Source: Latrodectus hesperus
Lineage: Eukaryota > Arthropoda > Arachnida > Araneae > Theridiidae
Length of the DNA stretch: 64,000 bases
Reading direction: 5' to 3'
NCBI GenBank assembly: GCA_037975125.1
Contig: JAJQOW010000014.1
Location: 19,733,484 to 19,797,483, forward strand
Shown here: one piece after another, positions 10,215-21,407 of the stretch
Layout of the letters: every line of letters starts with the position of its first letter
Position numbering within the stretch: position 1 is the first letter of the stretch
Notes under the pieces: generated by a model
Databases searched by the model: none
Told to the model about the DNA's origin: nothing
The model's input: only the letters and a program-made list of their open reading frames with translations
Made by a program: the position numbers and the translations under genes

Positions 10215-11519
10215 TACATTTTTGTATATTCAATAATTAGTTTTATACGGTAATTTTATATTTAAGAAGTTTCTACAGCGTTATAAGATTTTAAAAATAC
10301 ATTTTTTAAAACAAATATCTTTTAATTCTATTTATCACATTTTGATTTCATTTCTTTTTAAAGTTAAGCAACAAGTGATTGAAATATTCAAAATAACTAG
10401 AAAGAGTTAAAACATTTCATGTCAGAAGTTTTACATTTTCGTGAAATGAATTTATTATTTCATCGGTATGAGATGAATCCCATACGAAACAATTTCGCTC
10501 AGTAGACTTCGATATGACATCATCAGTGGGATGTAGATCCAGTAGACGTCTCTTTTTGGTCCAGTTTAGATCCATGGCACATCAAATACCCACCCATTTT
10601 ACGTCCACCAGACATTGCCAGTGGATGGCTCATGGACGAAATTTGGATGTATTCATACGCACTGCTCTATACTAGGTAGTTTTATGGACGTATTCTAGAT
10701 GTAAGAAGATATTGAAATAATCCCTCATTTATCTTAGTGACTCATATAATGAGAAAATTGTTTTTAACTAGCTTGTTACTTATGAAATTGCTTTTGCATC
10801 ACATTTTTCTTAATTTTCAGTAAAATATCCTAGATTTTTGGCAGATTTACTGTTCAAGTTTAGTTAATAAAATTAATTTATCACAGTTGATAAATTAGCA
10901 TTATTTTTATGCTCATTTTGTAGTTAACCTTTTGAAAATTTAGTTTTTTATTGTTTAAAATAAAACGATTTTTTTCCTTTGGAAAAGTTGAAATTACTTC
11001 TAAGAAGTTTCCAGTGAATGCATAAATATATGAATTACTATTATAACTACAGGGTAACAATAAAATAGTCGAAGATATTATTATTTGTAGAGTAATTTTT
11101 TTATATTTTAATATCAGGCCAATTATTGTTCATGGTTTTCTTAATTAATTTTGTAGTAAGAAAAATAATAAGAATTATTTATTTCTCAGCCTAATATTTT
11201 AACTAATTAGACATAATTTTTTTGTACAAGATAACGTCTTTTTTTGTACAAGATAAGAAATAAACTTTCATTTTTTAACTAAAATTTTCCACTCAATTGA
11301 ATATTCCAAATTATTATGACAAAAAATTCTGAAAATTACTTATTTCATTGTTTAAAAGCTGAATTATTTTTCTTGGTAAAAGTTAAAATTTGTTTAAGAA
11401 AACATTCCAGCAAGAGAGTGTAAATAATAATTAATTCAAGAAAAATATAACAAATTAATCGAATTTATTTTTAATGCACACAATTTTTTCTAATTATTTA
11501 AATTATACAGAAACATTAA
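10215..11519. other. AT-rich stretch with a small GC-richer island
   Basis: Mostly AT-rich. The island at about 10,470-10,690 contains several inverted short words (GGTCCAG, CCAGTAGACG, TGGACG) like the cluster at 9485-9745. A 40-bp segment at about 10,562-10,602 reappears at about 12,602-12,645 with a few changes. No gene seen. Confidence 0.4.
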
Positions 11520-12412
11520 TTAACTGAAGTGCTTGATTATTTCTTTGATAAATTTTGCTTTTGCATGACATAACCTGTTCATTATCGCAGTTTTCATTTC
11601 ACCATCGGTTGTCTTTGAATACTGTGGAGTTCACCACACAGCATCTGAAAATAAATAAAAGTACATTCAAAATAATTAACAATAACAATCAACATTTTCA
11701 GATCAATAACCTCAGACAAAATAATAGTAAAAATCCAGAAGACAATTTTCATGAATATTAAATTTATTTTTTATCAATCGGATTCATACATAAAACTGAT
11801 TGGATGTAAATCTCATTAGTAAAAAAACAGCGTAAATTAATCAGAAAGATATCAAAAATTTCCTTCACTAATTTAAGACATTAAGTAACTTTATAATAAC
11901 ATTGTTAGAAATATTTAGATTTTAAATTCAGTAAATGTTTTAAATATCTAATTACCAACTCAATTTCTAAGGAATATCAGCTTTGCAAATATGGTAACCC
12001 TTGTGTTAGATTATATAATTAAAATTACAAAATGTTTAAAATGTGTTCCAAAAAGCTTCAAATTGTCAGATAGAATTGAACATTACTTTTATAATGGGAG
12101 CAGTGCTTAAGTAATCAAACAGAAATGAATTTACATATTAGCACTTACATAAATATATTTCATTAAAAAATATTTTTTATGAGAAATTATTTTTCCATCA
12201 TTTCTACAAAAGAAAACTTTCAATGACATGCTTATTTAAACATTGCACTTACCAAAAACTAACTGCTTCATATTTAGTCCATTAAAGGATTTCTTATCCC
12301 TAGCACCAAAATAACTGAACTCAGATGCAAGTTCATTGGTCATCAATTTTTTCATGATGCTTATAGTGCAATACCCGGAAGAAGTTCCCCCAGACAAACT
12401 TAAAAAGTGGCA
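11520..12412 (-). pseudogene. 3' end of a DUF4806-domain gene, two exons, premature stop
   Basis: Two minus-strand exons can be read. Exon 12412-12253 follows a pyrimidine-rich acceptor (TTTGTTTTGTTTCAG) and ends at a GTAAGT donor. It encodes LSLSGGTSSGY, IMKKLMTNELASEFSYFGAR and KKSFNGLNMKQLVF. This matches the core pattern of DUF4806 domains (a GG, then KLMTNELA, a FSYFGA-like motif and a K-F-GL helix). The next exon, 11644-11520, follows TTATTTTCAG and is in matching phase. It encodes DAVW, a stop (TGA), TPQYSKTTDGEMKTAIMNRL and CHAKAKF, then TAA at 11522-11520. That is the normal C-terminal half of the domain except for the internal TGA. Upstream exons were not found. The biochemical role of DUF4806 proteins is not established; many are multiplied in arthropod genomes. 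It is either a pseudogene or a truncated allele. Confidence 0.7.
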
Positions 12413-12734
12413 CTGAAACAAAACAAATAAAAATATAAATATTTTATAGCTAAAAATATTTTATAATTTAAAATTGAAATTACTGTCTTAATTTTAACAA
12501 CATGTATATATTATATAGTCATAATAATAATTATTATTTACAGCATAAAATTCACATAAGTTTTAGAAAAATAAATCTGTAATATATTCCTACATTTAAA
12601 AAAGTTTAGATCCAGGGCACGTCAAATATAATACCAATTTTAGAATTTTTTATCTTTTTAGTTATATATGTGCTAAACCCAAGGGACTAATTTCTGGGAA
12701 AAATATACTATTTAATCTTTTACCTTTTGAAATT

Positions 12735-13100
12735 CATTAATTAACTGAAATTACAAAATGTTTAAAATTTTTAATGGACCTCCAAATTAGCAAAACAGAG
12801 TTAGATTAATAGGTAGAATTTAACATTACCATATAAAAAAACAGAGCTTAAATAATCAAATATACGATTGAATTTACATATTAGTGCTCAACATGAACAG
12901 AAACGCAATTTACTAAGGGATATGTTAAATGTTTAGACCATAAATATTTTTATAATTTTTACAACAGTAAACTCTTAATAAAATTTAATACATGAAATGT
13001 TAATTTACAATTTACACTCAGTAGAAACAAATTGCCCTGTTCTTAAGTCCTTTAAAGGATTTATTTTCTCTTGCTGTACATTAGTTCCAAATGAGCTTAA
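12735..13100 (-). pseudogene. decayed duplicate of the DUF4806 exon region
   Basis: This segment aligns in order with about 12,000-12,350. Shared phrases include AAATTACAAAATGTTTAAAA, AGAATT-AACATTAC, GAATTTACATATTAG and the exon piece AGTCC-TTAAAGGATTT. In the minus strand the part corresponding to the domain reads roughly SSFGTNVQQEKINPLKDL, an eroded form of the SYFGARDKK-FNGL block. Splice sites are not preserved. This indicates an old local duplication of part of the DUF4806 locus. Confidence 0.5.
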
Positions 13101-15108
13101 ATAATACAGAAAAATTTAAATTTTGAAGAATGTGAAAATTATATATTATATAAAACCTTTTCTTTTTCGGGTGAGATTAAATTAAATTTTTTTTTAATTT
13201 GCTTATTTTAAATTTAATCTCATCCTCAGGTATATAAATTTGTTATTCTCATTTAACTGAAAAGGAAAACAAAATTTAGAATTCATAAATGAGGTACATT
13301 TTATCTCTTGAAATACAAATCAACCAAAGTAATTAAAGCATAACACAATAAAAATATTAAAAAAATTATAAATATAAAAAACTAACTATTTATAAAATAA
13401 ATAATCTTTTTAATTTGTTTCAAACTAGGTTCAGCCCATCATAAGCAATTTTTCATACATAGCAGAGCAGAATATGAAACACTTACCATAGTAAAAATGA
13501 ATTTCCAATCAACATTTAATAAATAAATGATATTTACTGTGGTGAAATGCTTACATCTTTTTAATAATATTCGAATTATATCAATAAAGAAGACAGATAT
13601 TTAATAGAGCTAAAAATCATGTTATCACTTGAAATGTAGATGTCATTCAGTTTATTTTTGCCTGTAAAGTCTTTGAAGTGTGAAGAAAAGTGAATTACTA
13701 AAAAATAACTTTAAAGGAATACAATTAAAAATAGAAGAATATTGATATTTCTGTTTAAAACTAAATCAGAGCATCATTTATTATCAAATTAATCAACAAA
13801 ATTTGAATGGAAATACACATATATAATATTCATTCCAGAAACTTTGTTCGTTGTTCTGTTTACGTAAGCATTTTGTGTTTAATTTCACTGAGAGCATGCT
13901 TCTTAACTTCCTTTCAGGGTTTACACATACAAGCAAATGATTTAAATTTCAGAAGTTTCAATTAGTTAGTTAATTTCATTTTTTACAATAAACTAAATTT
14001 TTCTCATACAAAAAAGTTTTAACTATATTGATTTAAAAATAATTTAAGTAGAAACAAAATCAATGTATTAGGAGTTTCATTTGCTATTATAAAATTTATG
14101 ATTTTTTCCTGAAAATGAGCATTCTTACATTAATTTACTTAGATATATAAAGAGTAATTAAAAAAATAATTTATTTTGAAGATATTATGATCAAATGGTT
14201 TTTGTTTGAGCATTAAACAAAATAATAATACAAAATAAAAATATACAAAATATCCAGCATTACAAGCATTATGGAAGTAGAAAATTTTGCTTCTAAATTA
14301 AGTTTACACAAAATCTTATGGAAAAAAATTTCATATCAAATTTCTGGAATATTAGATTGGTCAGTTCCATTTTAATGCATATGACAGGTTTTCATTTTAG
14401 TATAAAGTTATTTACTAAATTATTTGTGTTAATGTAATGTGGTAATTTTTGGATCTATTAACTTAAAGAGATTACAGAAGGGTAAGCTCATGAAAGACAC
14501 CTATTTAATTTTGTGAATACGCCAAGATTCGCAGTGTCCTTTATGACTCAATTGTTATACAGGTTATCTAAGTCAAGTCATATGCTAAAAAAAGTCATAA
14601 CAATAATATTAACAAAACAAATAAGTTTGTTTTACTCAATATAAAAAAATAAAAACGTTCAATGAATATTATTTTCTCTGGACCCTTCTGGATGTTATAA
14701 TTCTTTTTCGGACGTTTAAAATATTATTATCGCCGTAAGTTATACTTTCTGTCTACTATGTATTCTTTCAATTTGAATATTTATTTCATATTTTTGCTGT
14801 AGTATAAATATTTACTAGCATATGCTTGCAGAGTTTTGAAAATTAAATATTTAATTACTTATTAGTTAAAACTATTCATTTAAAAGTAATTTACTTAATG
14901 TTTAAATGTTTTTATTTGGAGAAATAATTTTTATTTGACTCGTAATTTTATTGGCTTTACATTAGCACCTTATATTAAAAAATTCTTTTTTCAAATGGTA
15001 TAAATTAAAAGCTATGAATGTTTTTTTCCTTTTTAAACTTTTTGTTTCTTTTCTGTATGCTTAAACAAACAGAATCTTCTTATTTAATAGCGTAAAAACC
15101 TATTACAA
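13101..15108. other. AT-rich stretch, no gene seen
   Basis: About 2 kb of AT-rich DNA without a supportable open frame, repeat end or splice-site pair. Confidence 0.45.
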
Positions 15109-15755
15109 GTCTTAGCTGCCTTTACAGCACGACTTAAATATACAGAATATATTTCTTATAATTAATTAATTCAATTTATATAAATTTAAATAAATCTTTT
15201 AACTTGAAAAATTCGTTCAAGAAATTTATAAAGAAATCGTACATATTTCTCATTTTACATTGTAAAATTCTAAAATTAAGATCGCCTTTAATATTTTATT
15301 ATAAGATCAAATGCTTCTAATTGAACGAGTCAACTATTGATGTCATATCCAAAAAAATTTTTTTTATCTGGAAATTTTTTAAAATTAAAAAACTATTTTG
15401 AGTTTGAAAAAATTTTGATTACATTTTAAATATAATGTATGGATGTGTAAAAATTATTATTGTACTATTAATTTTCTATTTAATAAGTCTCATGTATCTA
15501 ATAAGTTTTTATTGTTAAATTTGTAGGTGCTGTTTTAGTCTTGACCAATTATAGTGAAGAGGCAGCTTTAGTGTCTTAGCTGCCTTTACAGCACGACTTT
15601 AATATACAGAATATATTTCTTATAATTAATTAATTCAATTTATATAAATTTAAATAAATCTTTTAACTTGAAAAATTCGTTCAAGAAATTTATAAAGAAA
15701 TCGTACATATTTCTCATTTTACATTGTAAAATTCTAAAATTAAGATCGCCTTTAA
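15109..15755 (+). repeat. composite duplication: 183-bp direct repeats around a 281-bp repeat
   Basis: Positions 15109-15291 and 15573-15755 are direct repeats of 183 bp with about one difference. The segment between them, 15293-15573, is the second copy of the 280-bp repeat at 8218-8497. The middle therefore appears to have been inserted with duplication of a very long target segment, or to have been created by a template switch. No open reading frame. Confidence 0.85.
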
Positions 15756-16855
15756 ATGATATAAATGCATTGAAAAAGAAAAAAAAACTTACTGCCATTG
15801 CATGAGCCGCACTTCCAAAATAATTTTTAATAGAAATAAATTTTCATTTTAATAAAAACTACTTCTTATTTTAATAATAAGATATATTTTAATATCTTAA
15901 AAAAACAGATTTATTAAATGCCTTAAAAATACGAAGAAAATTTTCACTACTACGATAACTGAAAAAAATTTCTTTAAATAAAATTAAGCGATATTACAGT
16001 TAAAATACATTTTTTATCTTAACAATTGTAATTCTTGATAATATTTTGAATCAATTAAAAACTTAAAAGAACAATATAGAGTGCATCAGTTTTGAGATAA
16101 AAAGTATTATTAATAATATAATATATATTGTTTGGCTGAAAATTTCTGATTAGATTAAATCTACATAATTTTACTTTGAATTTATGTGTGTTTTGATTTT
16201 TGATTTTAGAAATTTGAAAAATATTTTTGTTGTCTGCATTGGCATTCCGTTGCTCATCAGATGTTTGCATTGATAATGCTATGGCATATAATTTAGTTAT
16301 CTAAACTGAAATTAGATGAAGACTTATTAACAAGGTCTTATAATTTTGGAATCAGAAAAATATGTTTTATAGTATAAAAATGAAATAATATAAATTATCA
16401 ATATTAAGTTTTGTGATTTAAATTTTTACAATATAATTTTGGTTTACATTAATGATCTTAATGATATAATTTAAATGTTTAAAAAGATATCATTGTGAAA
16501 AATCAGGTGAGCCGATCCTAAATTAAGAGTGTAAAGTCTTACCCAATTATTATTTTGCAATAAATAGCTAAAGTTTGGAAAGTTAGTAACATTATAGAAT
16601 TTTTGAAAATTTGTTAAGATAAGTTATAGCATAGGTTCAACACCTAATAATCAACAATTTGTCGAATCTTTCATAAATAAGAAAATGCTAAATTAATGGT
16701 AGTAAAAATGCTTAATTGCTTCTATTGGTTAACAAGCTAGAAAAAATACATTTAAAATTTTTAAGACATTGTTAAGTACATGTTAAATCATTAAAATCAA
16801 TTTTCTAAAAAGTTAAAAATTAATTGATAAATCAATAAATATCCCGACATCAAAA
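15756..16855. other. AT-rich stretch, no supported gene
   Basis: AT-rich DNA. A minus-strand open frame near 16270-16190 starts MQTSDEQRNANADNKN, which looks more like coding than its surroundings, but no domain or convincing splice site supports it. A GTAAGT-like donor on the minus strand near 15792 is likewise unsupported. Confidence 0.35.
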
Positions 16856-17090
16856 CTGTAATATCCGGATATGGGCCTACAATGCCCATCTGTTTTCCTA
16901 ACCAAGGGCCCTGGGATGCGAAGCATATGTCCCGGTTAGGTGGTCAGTCCAAAGCTAAATCCTTGGTATTTAGTTCCCGTATGATTGGTAGTCAGATATT
17001 CGATCCACTGAAAGGATGAAAGGCTGAGTTGACCTAGCCTGAGAATCGATCCTCGGACCTGTAGCTTGGGATCGCTAAGTTACCGTGATT
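16856..17090 (-). repeat. SINE-like relic with tRNA-like head
   Basis: In minus orientation it starts near 17090 with a head containing ACTTAGCGATCCCAAGCTAC and a B-box-like GGATCGATTCTC. It then continues through CAACTCAGCCTTTCATCC and GGGAACTAAATACC to a 3' part reading GGGCCCTTGGTTAGGAAAAC. The middle matches 735-835. No flanking duplication was found, so it is probably old. Confidence 0.55.
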
Positions 17091-17339
17091 AACAAATGTA
17101 AATGTTTGGGTGAATTTTGTCACACAGATTTCCATGGGAAAGAAGTCTATAGAGAAATGTGGGACTGAAAAATGTTACTCAGTAGTAGAAAAGAAACCAA
17201 AAACTCTATTAGAACTTCCAACATGTCTTATCTCAAACGGTGAAGATAGAGAGAAGAGGTTGCTGCTGCTGCCATTCAAATACATTTTACTATTTCTACA
17301 TCAATTACAAACTGTGTGAACGTTCATTCAGCAAAATAA
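17091..17339. other. unassigned sequence left of the first LINE
   Basis: A moderately GC-balanced stretch with an open frame on the plus strand (17110-17319) starting MNFVTQISMGKKSIEKCG. I recognise no domain. It may be unique flanking DNA or an eroded repeat. Confidence 0.3.
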
Positions 17340-17496
17340 AATAAATTTTAAGTGTGGTGTTCGTGAAGTGACTAGTTTTCTTGCCTCAGGATATGATATC
17401 TTTTGGTTAATCTTAACAGTGGCGATTTCTTTTCTAGTATCCAGTGTGGACAATTTCGAGAGTAGGAGGGGTGGTTGGTTTGTTGGTTGGGTTTTA

Positions 17497-17530
17497 TGGC
17501 GCAAGGTCCAAAATCGGACATGCTGCGCCA
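17497..17530. promoter_or_regulatory. 3'-terminal LINE hairpin (copy A)
   Basis: TGGCGCA pairs with TGCGCCA (7 bp), followed by an internal loop and GTCC pairing with GGAC around a short loop. The same structure is at the 3' end of every other copy that keeps its end (for example 24038-24071, 37517-37550, 43190-43223, 56941-56974, 61904-61937). By analogy with other LINEs it probably serves recognition of the RNA 3' end by the reverse transcriptase. Confidence 0.8.
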
Positions 17531-17732
17531 AGAAATAAGTTTTGAAGAAGATATTTAATTTTTTTTAATTTATTGTTATTTTATTTTATTTATTCACTTA
17601 TTTACTTTTTTTGGAAACCCAAGCAACATTAAAATTCTAAAAAACAAAAATCAGTGTATATATATCATATTAAAATCCAATTATAAAATATGAATGGTAA
17701 AACAAAATTATATATACATTTAAAATTGTAAA

Positions 17733-20700
17733 TTAAATATAATATAAAAAACCTATTGCCCTCAAAAAGGCAAATAGGTTCCCGTGGGGTGGCTCCCCAG
17801 CAAATCAAATAAGTTTAAGATATCGCATTTAAAAAAGAGTAAACGATATTGGTTAAAATATGAGCATGAAATTAAAATATGATAAACAGTGAATGGTTCA
17901 TCACACGTTTCACACCAAGGATTTAATTCGTTTAGAAACAAATGTCTATGTGTGAAACGTGTGTGTCCGATACGAAGGCGGGTTAATCTTACATCAGCAC
18001 TTCGTATTGGTAAAACTTTTAATGAGGTGATGAATGGAAATATGGCACGCAATTTATTATTGACCTGCATGTTCCAAGACTCCTGCCAAAGATCTTGAGT
18101 AAATTTTTTACACACCTTCTCACATCATATAAAGGAATGGATGGAAGAGATGGGCCAGATGCAGATTTAGCAGCTGCATCAGCCCTCTCATTGCCATCGA
18201 GACCTACATGACTTGGGATCCAGCAGAAAATTATTTCATATCCCTTGCCAGCAAGGGAATCTAATGCTCGGAAAATTCTAGACACAGCAGGATGACAATC
18301 AAAACTACTGTTCCGCAAAGCTTCCATCACACTCAAACTGTCAGTGTAAACACAGTATTTAAAGGTATCACTTGTATTCATCTGCTGAAGAGCTTGATAT
18401 AAAGCAGTTGCTTCAGCAGAGAAGATGGAACAGGATGGATGGAGGCTGTAGCTCAGAGTTTTGTTCTCAATAACTACAGCACAACCAACATGTCCTGCGG
18501 ATTTTGATCCATCAGTGAAAACTGGTGTGTATGTGATGTACTGACAGCGATGTGAGGTATACAGCTGCTGGAAAACAGTAGCTGCTGTATCTGATTTTCT
18601 AAAACGAGCAAAAGGATTGATGATTTTAATCTGTGGATCATACCAAGGTGGATGAGAAAAATACTCCGTTTTGTCAAAACGGACATCATATAGGTCAGAA
18701 AGTAGTAGATTAGATTTTGTTCGTGTGAGAAAAGGTGGAATGCTGTATGCACGAGCGTCATACAGCCTCATTAGTGCAGGTGTAGTAGGCATGGAACGTA
18801 ATGGATGATGAGGGTCAGACATGATTTTTGCATAATAACTGAGAGACAGCTGCATTCGTCTCAGGTCTAAAGGCAGTTGATGACATATTGCATATAGACT
18901 CTGGACGGGTGATGTGCGGAATGCGCCTGAACATATTCTCAAAGCAGAGTGATGTATTGTATCCAATCTGCGTAAAACGGAAGACCTAGCAGATCCATAC
19001 ACAGAACACCCATAGTCAATACGAGATAAAATTAATGACTGGTAGACACGAAGTAGTGCCGTGCGATCAGCACCCCAAGATGTATTAGAAAGCACCTTGA
19101 GGATATTAAGCGATCGCTCGCACTTCTTCCGCAAATGAAGAATATGCGGAAGAAAATTTAACTTTCGGTCAAATGTTATACCCAAAAATTTTATCTCGTT
19201 GACAACAGGAATAGGTGTATTGTTTATGAAAATAGTAGGATCATTATGTAGGCTAGTCTTCTTGCAGAAATGGACACAATTACTCTTGCTAGGAGACAAT
19301 GTGTGGCCATTTTCAGCACACCATGCAGCAAGTTTGTTGACTGTTGTTTGTAGTTGTCTCTCAATTAAACGCATGTTAGAACCCTCACATGATATTTGCA
19401 GGTCATCAACATAAAGTGTGCCATAAACAGGAGGTGAAATTTGATGAAGAATGCAACTGATGTATAGGTTAAAAAGTGTGACACTTAAAATAGAGCCTTG
19501 GGGTACACCCTCGGCTTGCATAAAAGTATTGGACATAACCGAACCAATACGAACTTTAAAACCACGGGAGCACAAAAAATTTTCTATAAATATTGGCAAA
19601 TTACCCCTAAAGCCAAAATCATACATCCTACGGAGAATTCCATAACGCCACGTACGGTCATATGCCTTCTCTATGTCGAAGAAAATGGAAACGAGATGAT
19701 TCCTCCGCACAAATGCATTGCGGATCTGCGTTTCCAGGTATGTAATATTATCAAGAGTGGACCTTCCTTTACGGAAGCCACTCTGATTGATATGGATACA
19801 TTTATTTGTTTCTAAGACATAGATGAGACGGGCGTTGACCATACGTTCGAGAGTCTTACATAAGCAACTCGTCAGAGCAATTGGTCGATAACTTGAAGGA
19901 GCAGAAGGATCCTTATTAGACTTAAGGATTGGAATCACTATTGCTTCGCTCCAAAGTGATGGAAATTGGTGTTCAGTCCAGATCCTATTAAACAATAACA
20001 GCAAGTTCAACAGGGAATCTGGACTTAAATGGCGAAGCATTTGATAGCTGATTCCATCTGGTCCTGGGCTAGTATCATGGGCCTGCTGTAATGCTCTCTT
20101 CAATTCCAGCATCCGGAATTCACAGTTGTAAGGCAAAGCTTGTCCATGGTTGAAACGAATTGGTGTTCGCTCAGCACGACTCTTTGTCCTTAAGAACGAA
20201 GGACTATAAGAGTCGTTGCTCGAGACGCTAGCAAAGGTTTCACCAAGGACATTAGCGATGTCCTTAGGAGATGAGTGTACAGCAGCCCCGGACTTAAGAA
20301 TAGGAATAGAGAATTCCCTATACATTCCATTGGCTGCTTTCACTCTTCTCCACAACTGTTTACTGGATGTGGAAGAAGTTATTGATGATACATAGCGGGA
20401 CCAAGATTCCTTCTGACTTCGACGACGAGCTCTGCGAGCTAATGCTTTTGCTCTCTTATAGGCGATAAGATTCTCCGTTGTGGGGTACCTTCTGAATAGC
20501 CCCCATAACTTCCTCTGTTTCTTATAGGTGTTTTGACATTCATCATTCCACCAAGGTTTGCAACGCCGGTGTGGTATAGAGGAACACTTAGGTATTGATG
20601 CATCAGCTGCATTTATAATTGTTTCAGTGACTTTAGATACGGCATTATCAATATCATCGATCATAACCATTTCATTATCAACAACTGCCAATTGTGTAAA

Positions 20701-21405
20701 TAACGTCCAATCTGCCCGACTGTACACGTAAGTAGGTAAGCGTTGTCTTACACTACTACCTCCAGTCTGGGAGATGACGAGAGGAAAATGATCGCTATTA
20801 TGCAGATCATTTCCTACATTTAAATTTAACAAGGGCAGAAGAGATGGAGAACAGATGGCTAGATCGAGAGAATGAAACGTTCTTGTGGGTACATGGAAAT
20901 ATGTCTTCTCGTCGGTATTAAGCAGACAGAGACTATTATCTGAAATAAACCGCTCTATCTGCCGACCGCGAGAATTAGTATTATCATTTCCCCACAAAGA
21001 ACTATGGCCGTTAAAGTCACCTAACAACAGAAATGGTGTTGGCAGCTGATCTATTAATGCATCGAGTTCCTCTTGGCGGATGACATCGTGTGGTGGCAAA
21101 TACAAACTACAGACTGTCAATAAGCATGATGTGTGAATTCGCACAGCTACAGCCTGTAGTGCAGTATTTAAATGCTGGGCAGTGCTGGGATAGTTGTTAG
21201 ATGTTAAAATGCAAACACCTCCAGACACTGCACCATCGTCACCACAGTCTTTTCTAAAGCTTTTAAACCCACGCATGGAAAAGTTATTGCTGGACTTCAG
21301 GAATGTTTCCTGAAGTGCAACACATGCGGGGTTGTAAACTGAAATTATAGACTTGATGTCATCATGATGAGAGCGCAAACCATGGCAGTTCCAAGAAACA
21401 AAGGA
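17733..21405 (-). pseudogene. ORF2 of LINE copy A: endonuclease, RT, RNase H; two late frameshifts
   Basis: Open without stops from about 21405 to 18019 (over 1,100 codons). In order it shows an APE endonuclease (SFVSWNCHGL, ALQETFLK, LLGDFNGHSSLWG, SDHFPL), then reverse transcriptase (YRPIALTS, SGFRKGRSTLDN, FFDIEKAYDR, EGVPQGSILS and the catalytic YVDDLQIS). RNase H follows (FTDGSKSAGHVG, AEATALYQAL, YTDSLSVMEAL, WIPSHVGLDGNERAD). A one-base deletion near 18110, compared with copy K, shifts the frame just after RNase H. The C-terminal part with CETCDEPFTVYHILISC (CCHC) continues in another frame, and a second one-base deletion near 17801 disturbs the last residues. There is no ATG near the start: the frame overlaps the end of ORF1 at offset -1, so translation probably depends on frameshifting or re-initiation. 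All catalytic residues of the three enzymes appear present. Confidence 0.92.
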
Positions 21406-21407
21406 AG

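Noticed and set aside
15787..15830. Possible micro-exon with GTAAGT donor on the minus strand
   Set aside because: Less than 20 nt would be coding and no acceptor or homology supports it.
16055..16270. Minus-strand frame starting MQTSDEQRNANADNKN
   Set aside because: The beginning looks coding-like, but the rest is AT-driven and no splice signals or domain were found.
19498..19815. Plus-strand frames within LINE ORF2 copies
   Set aside because: Recur at equivalent places in every copy as antisense shadows of ORF2.
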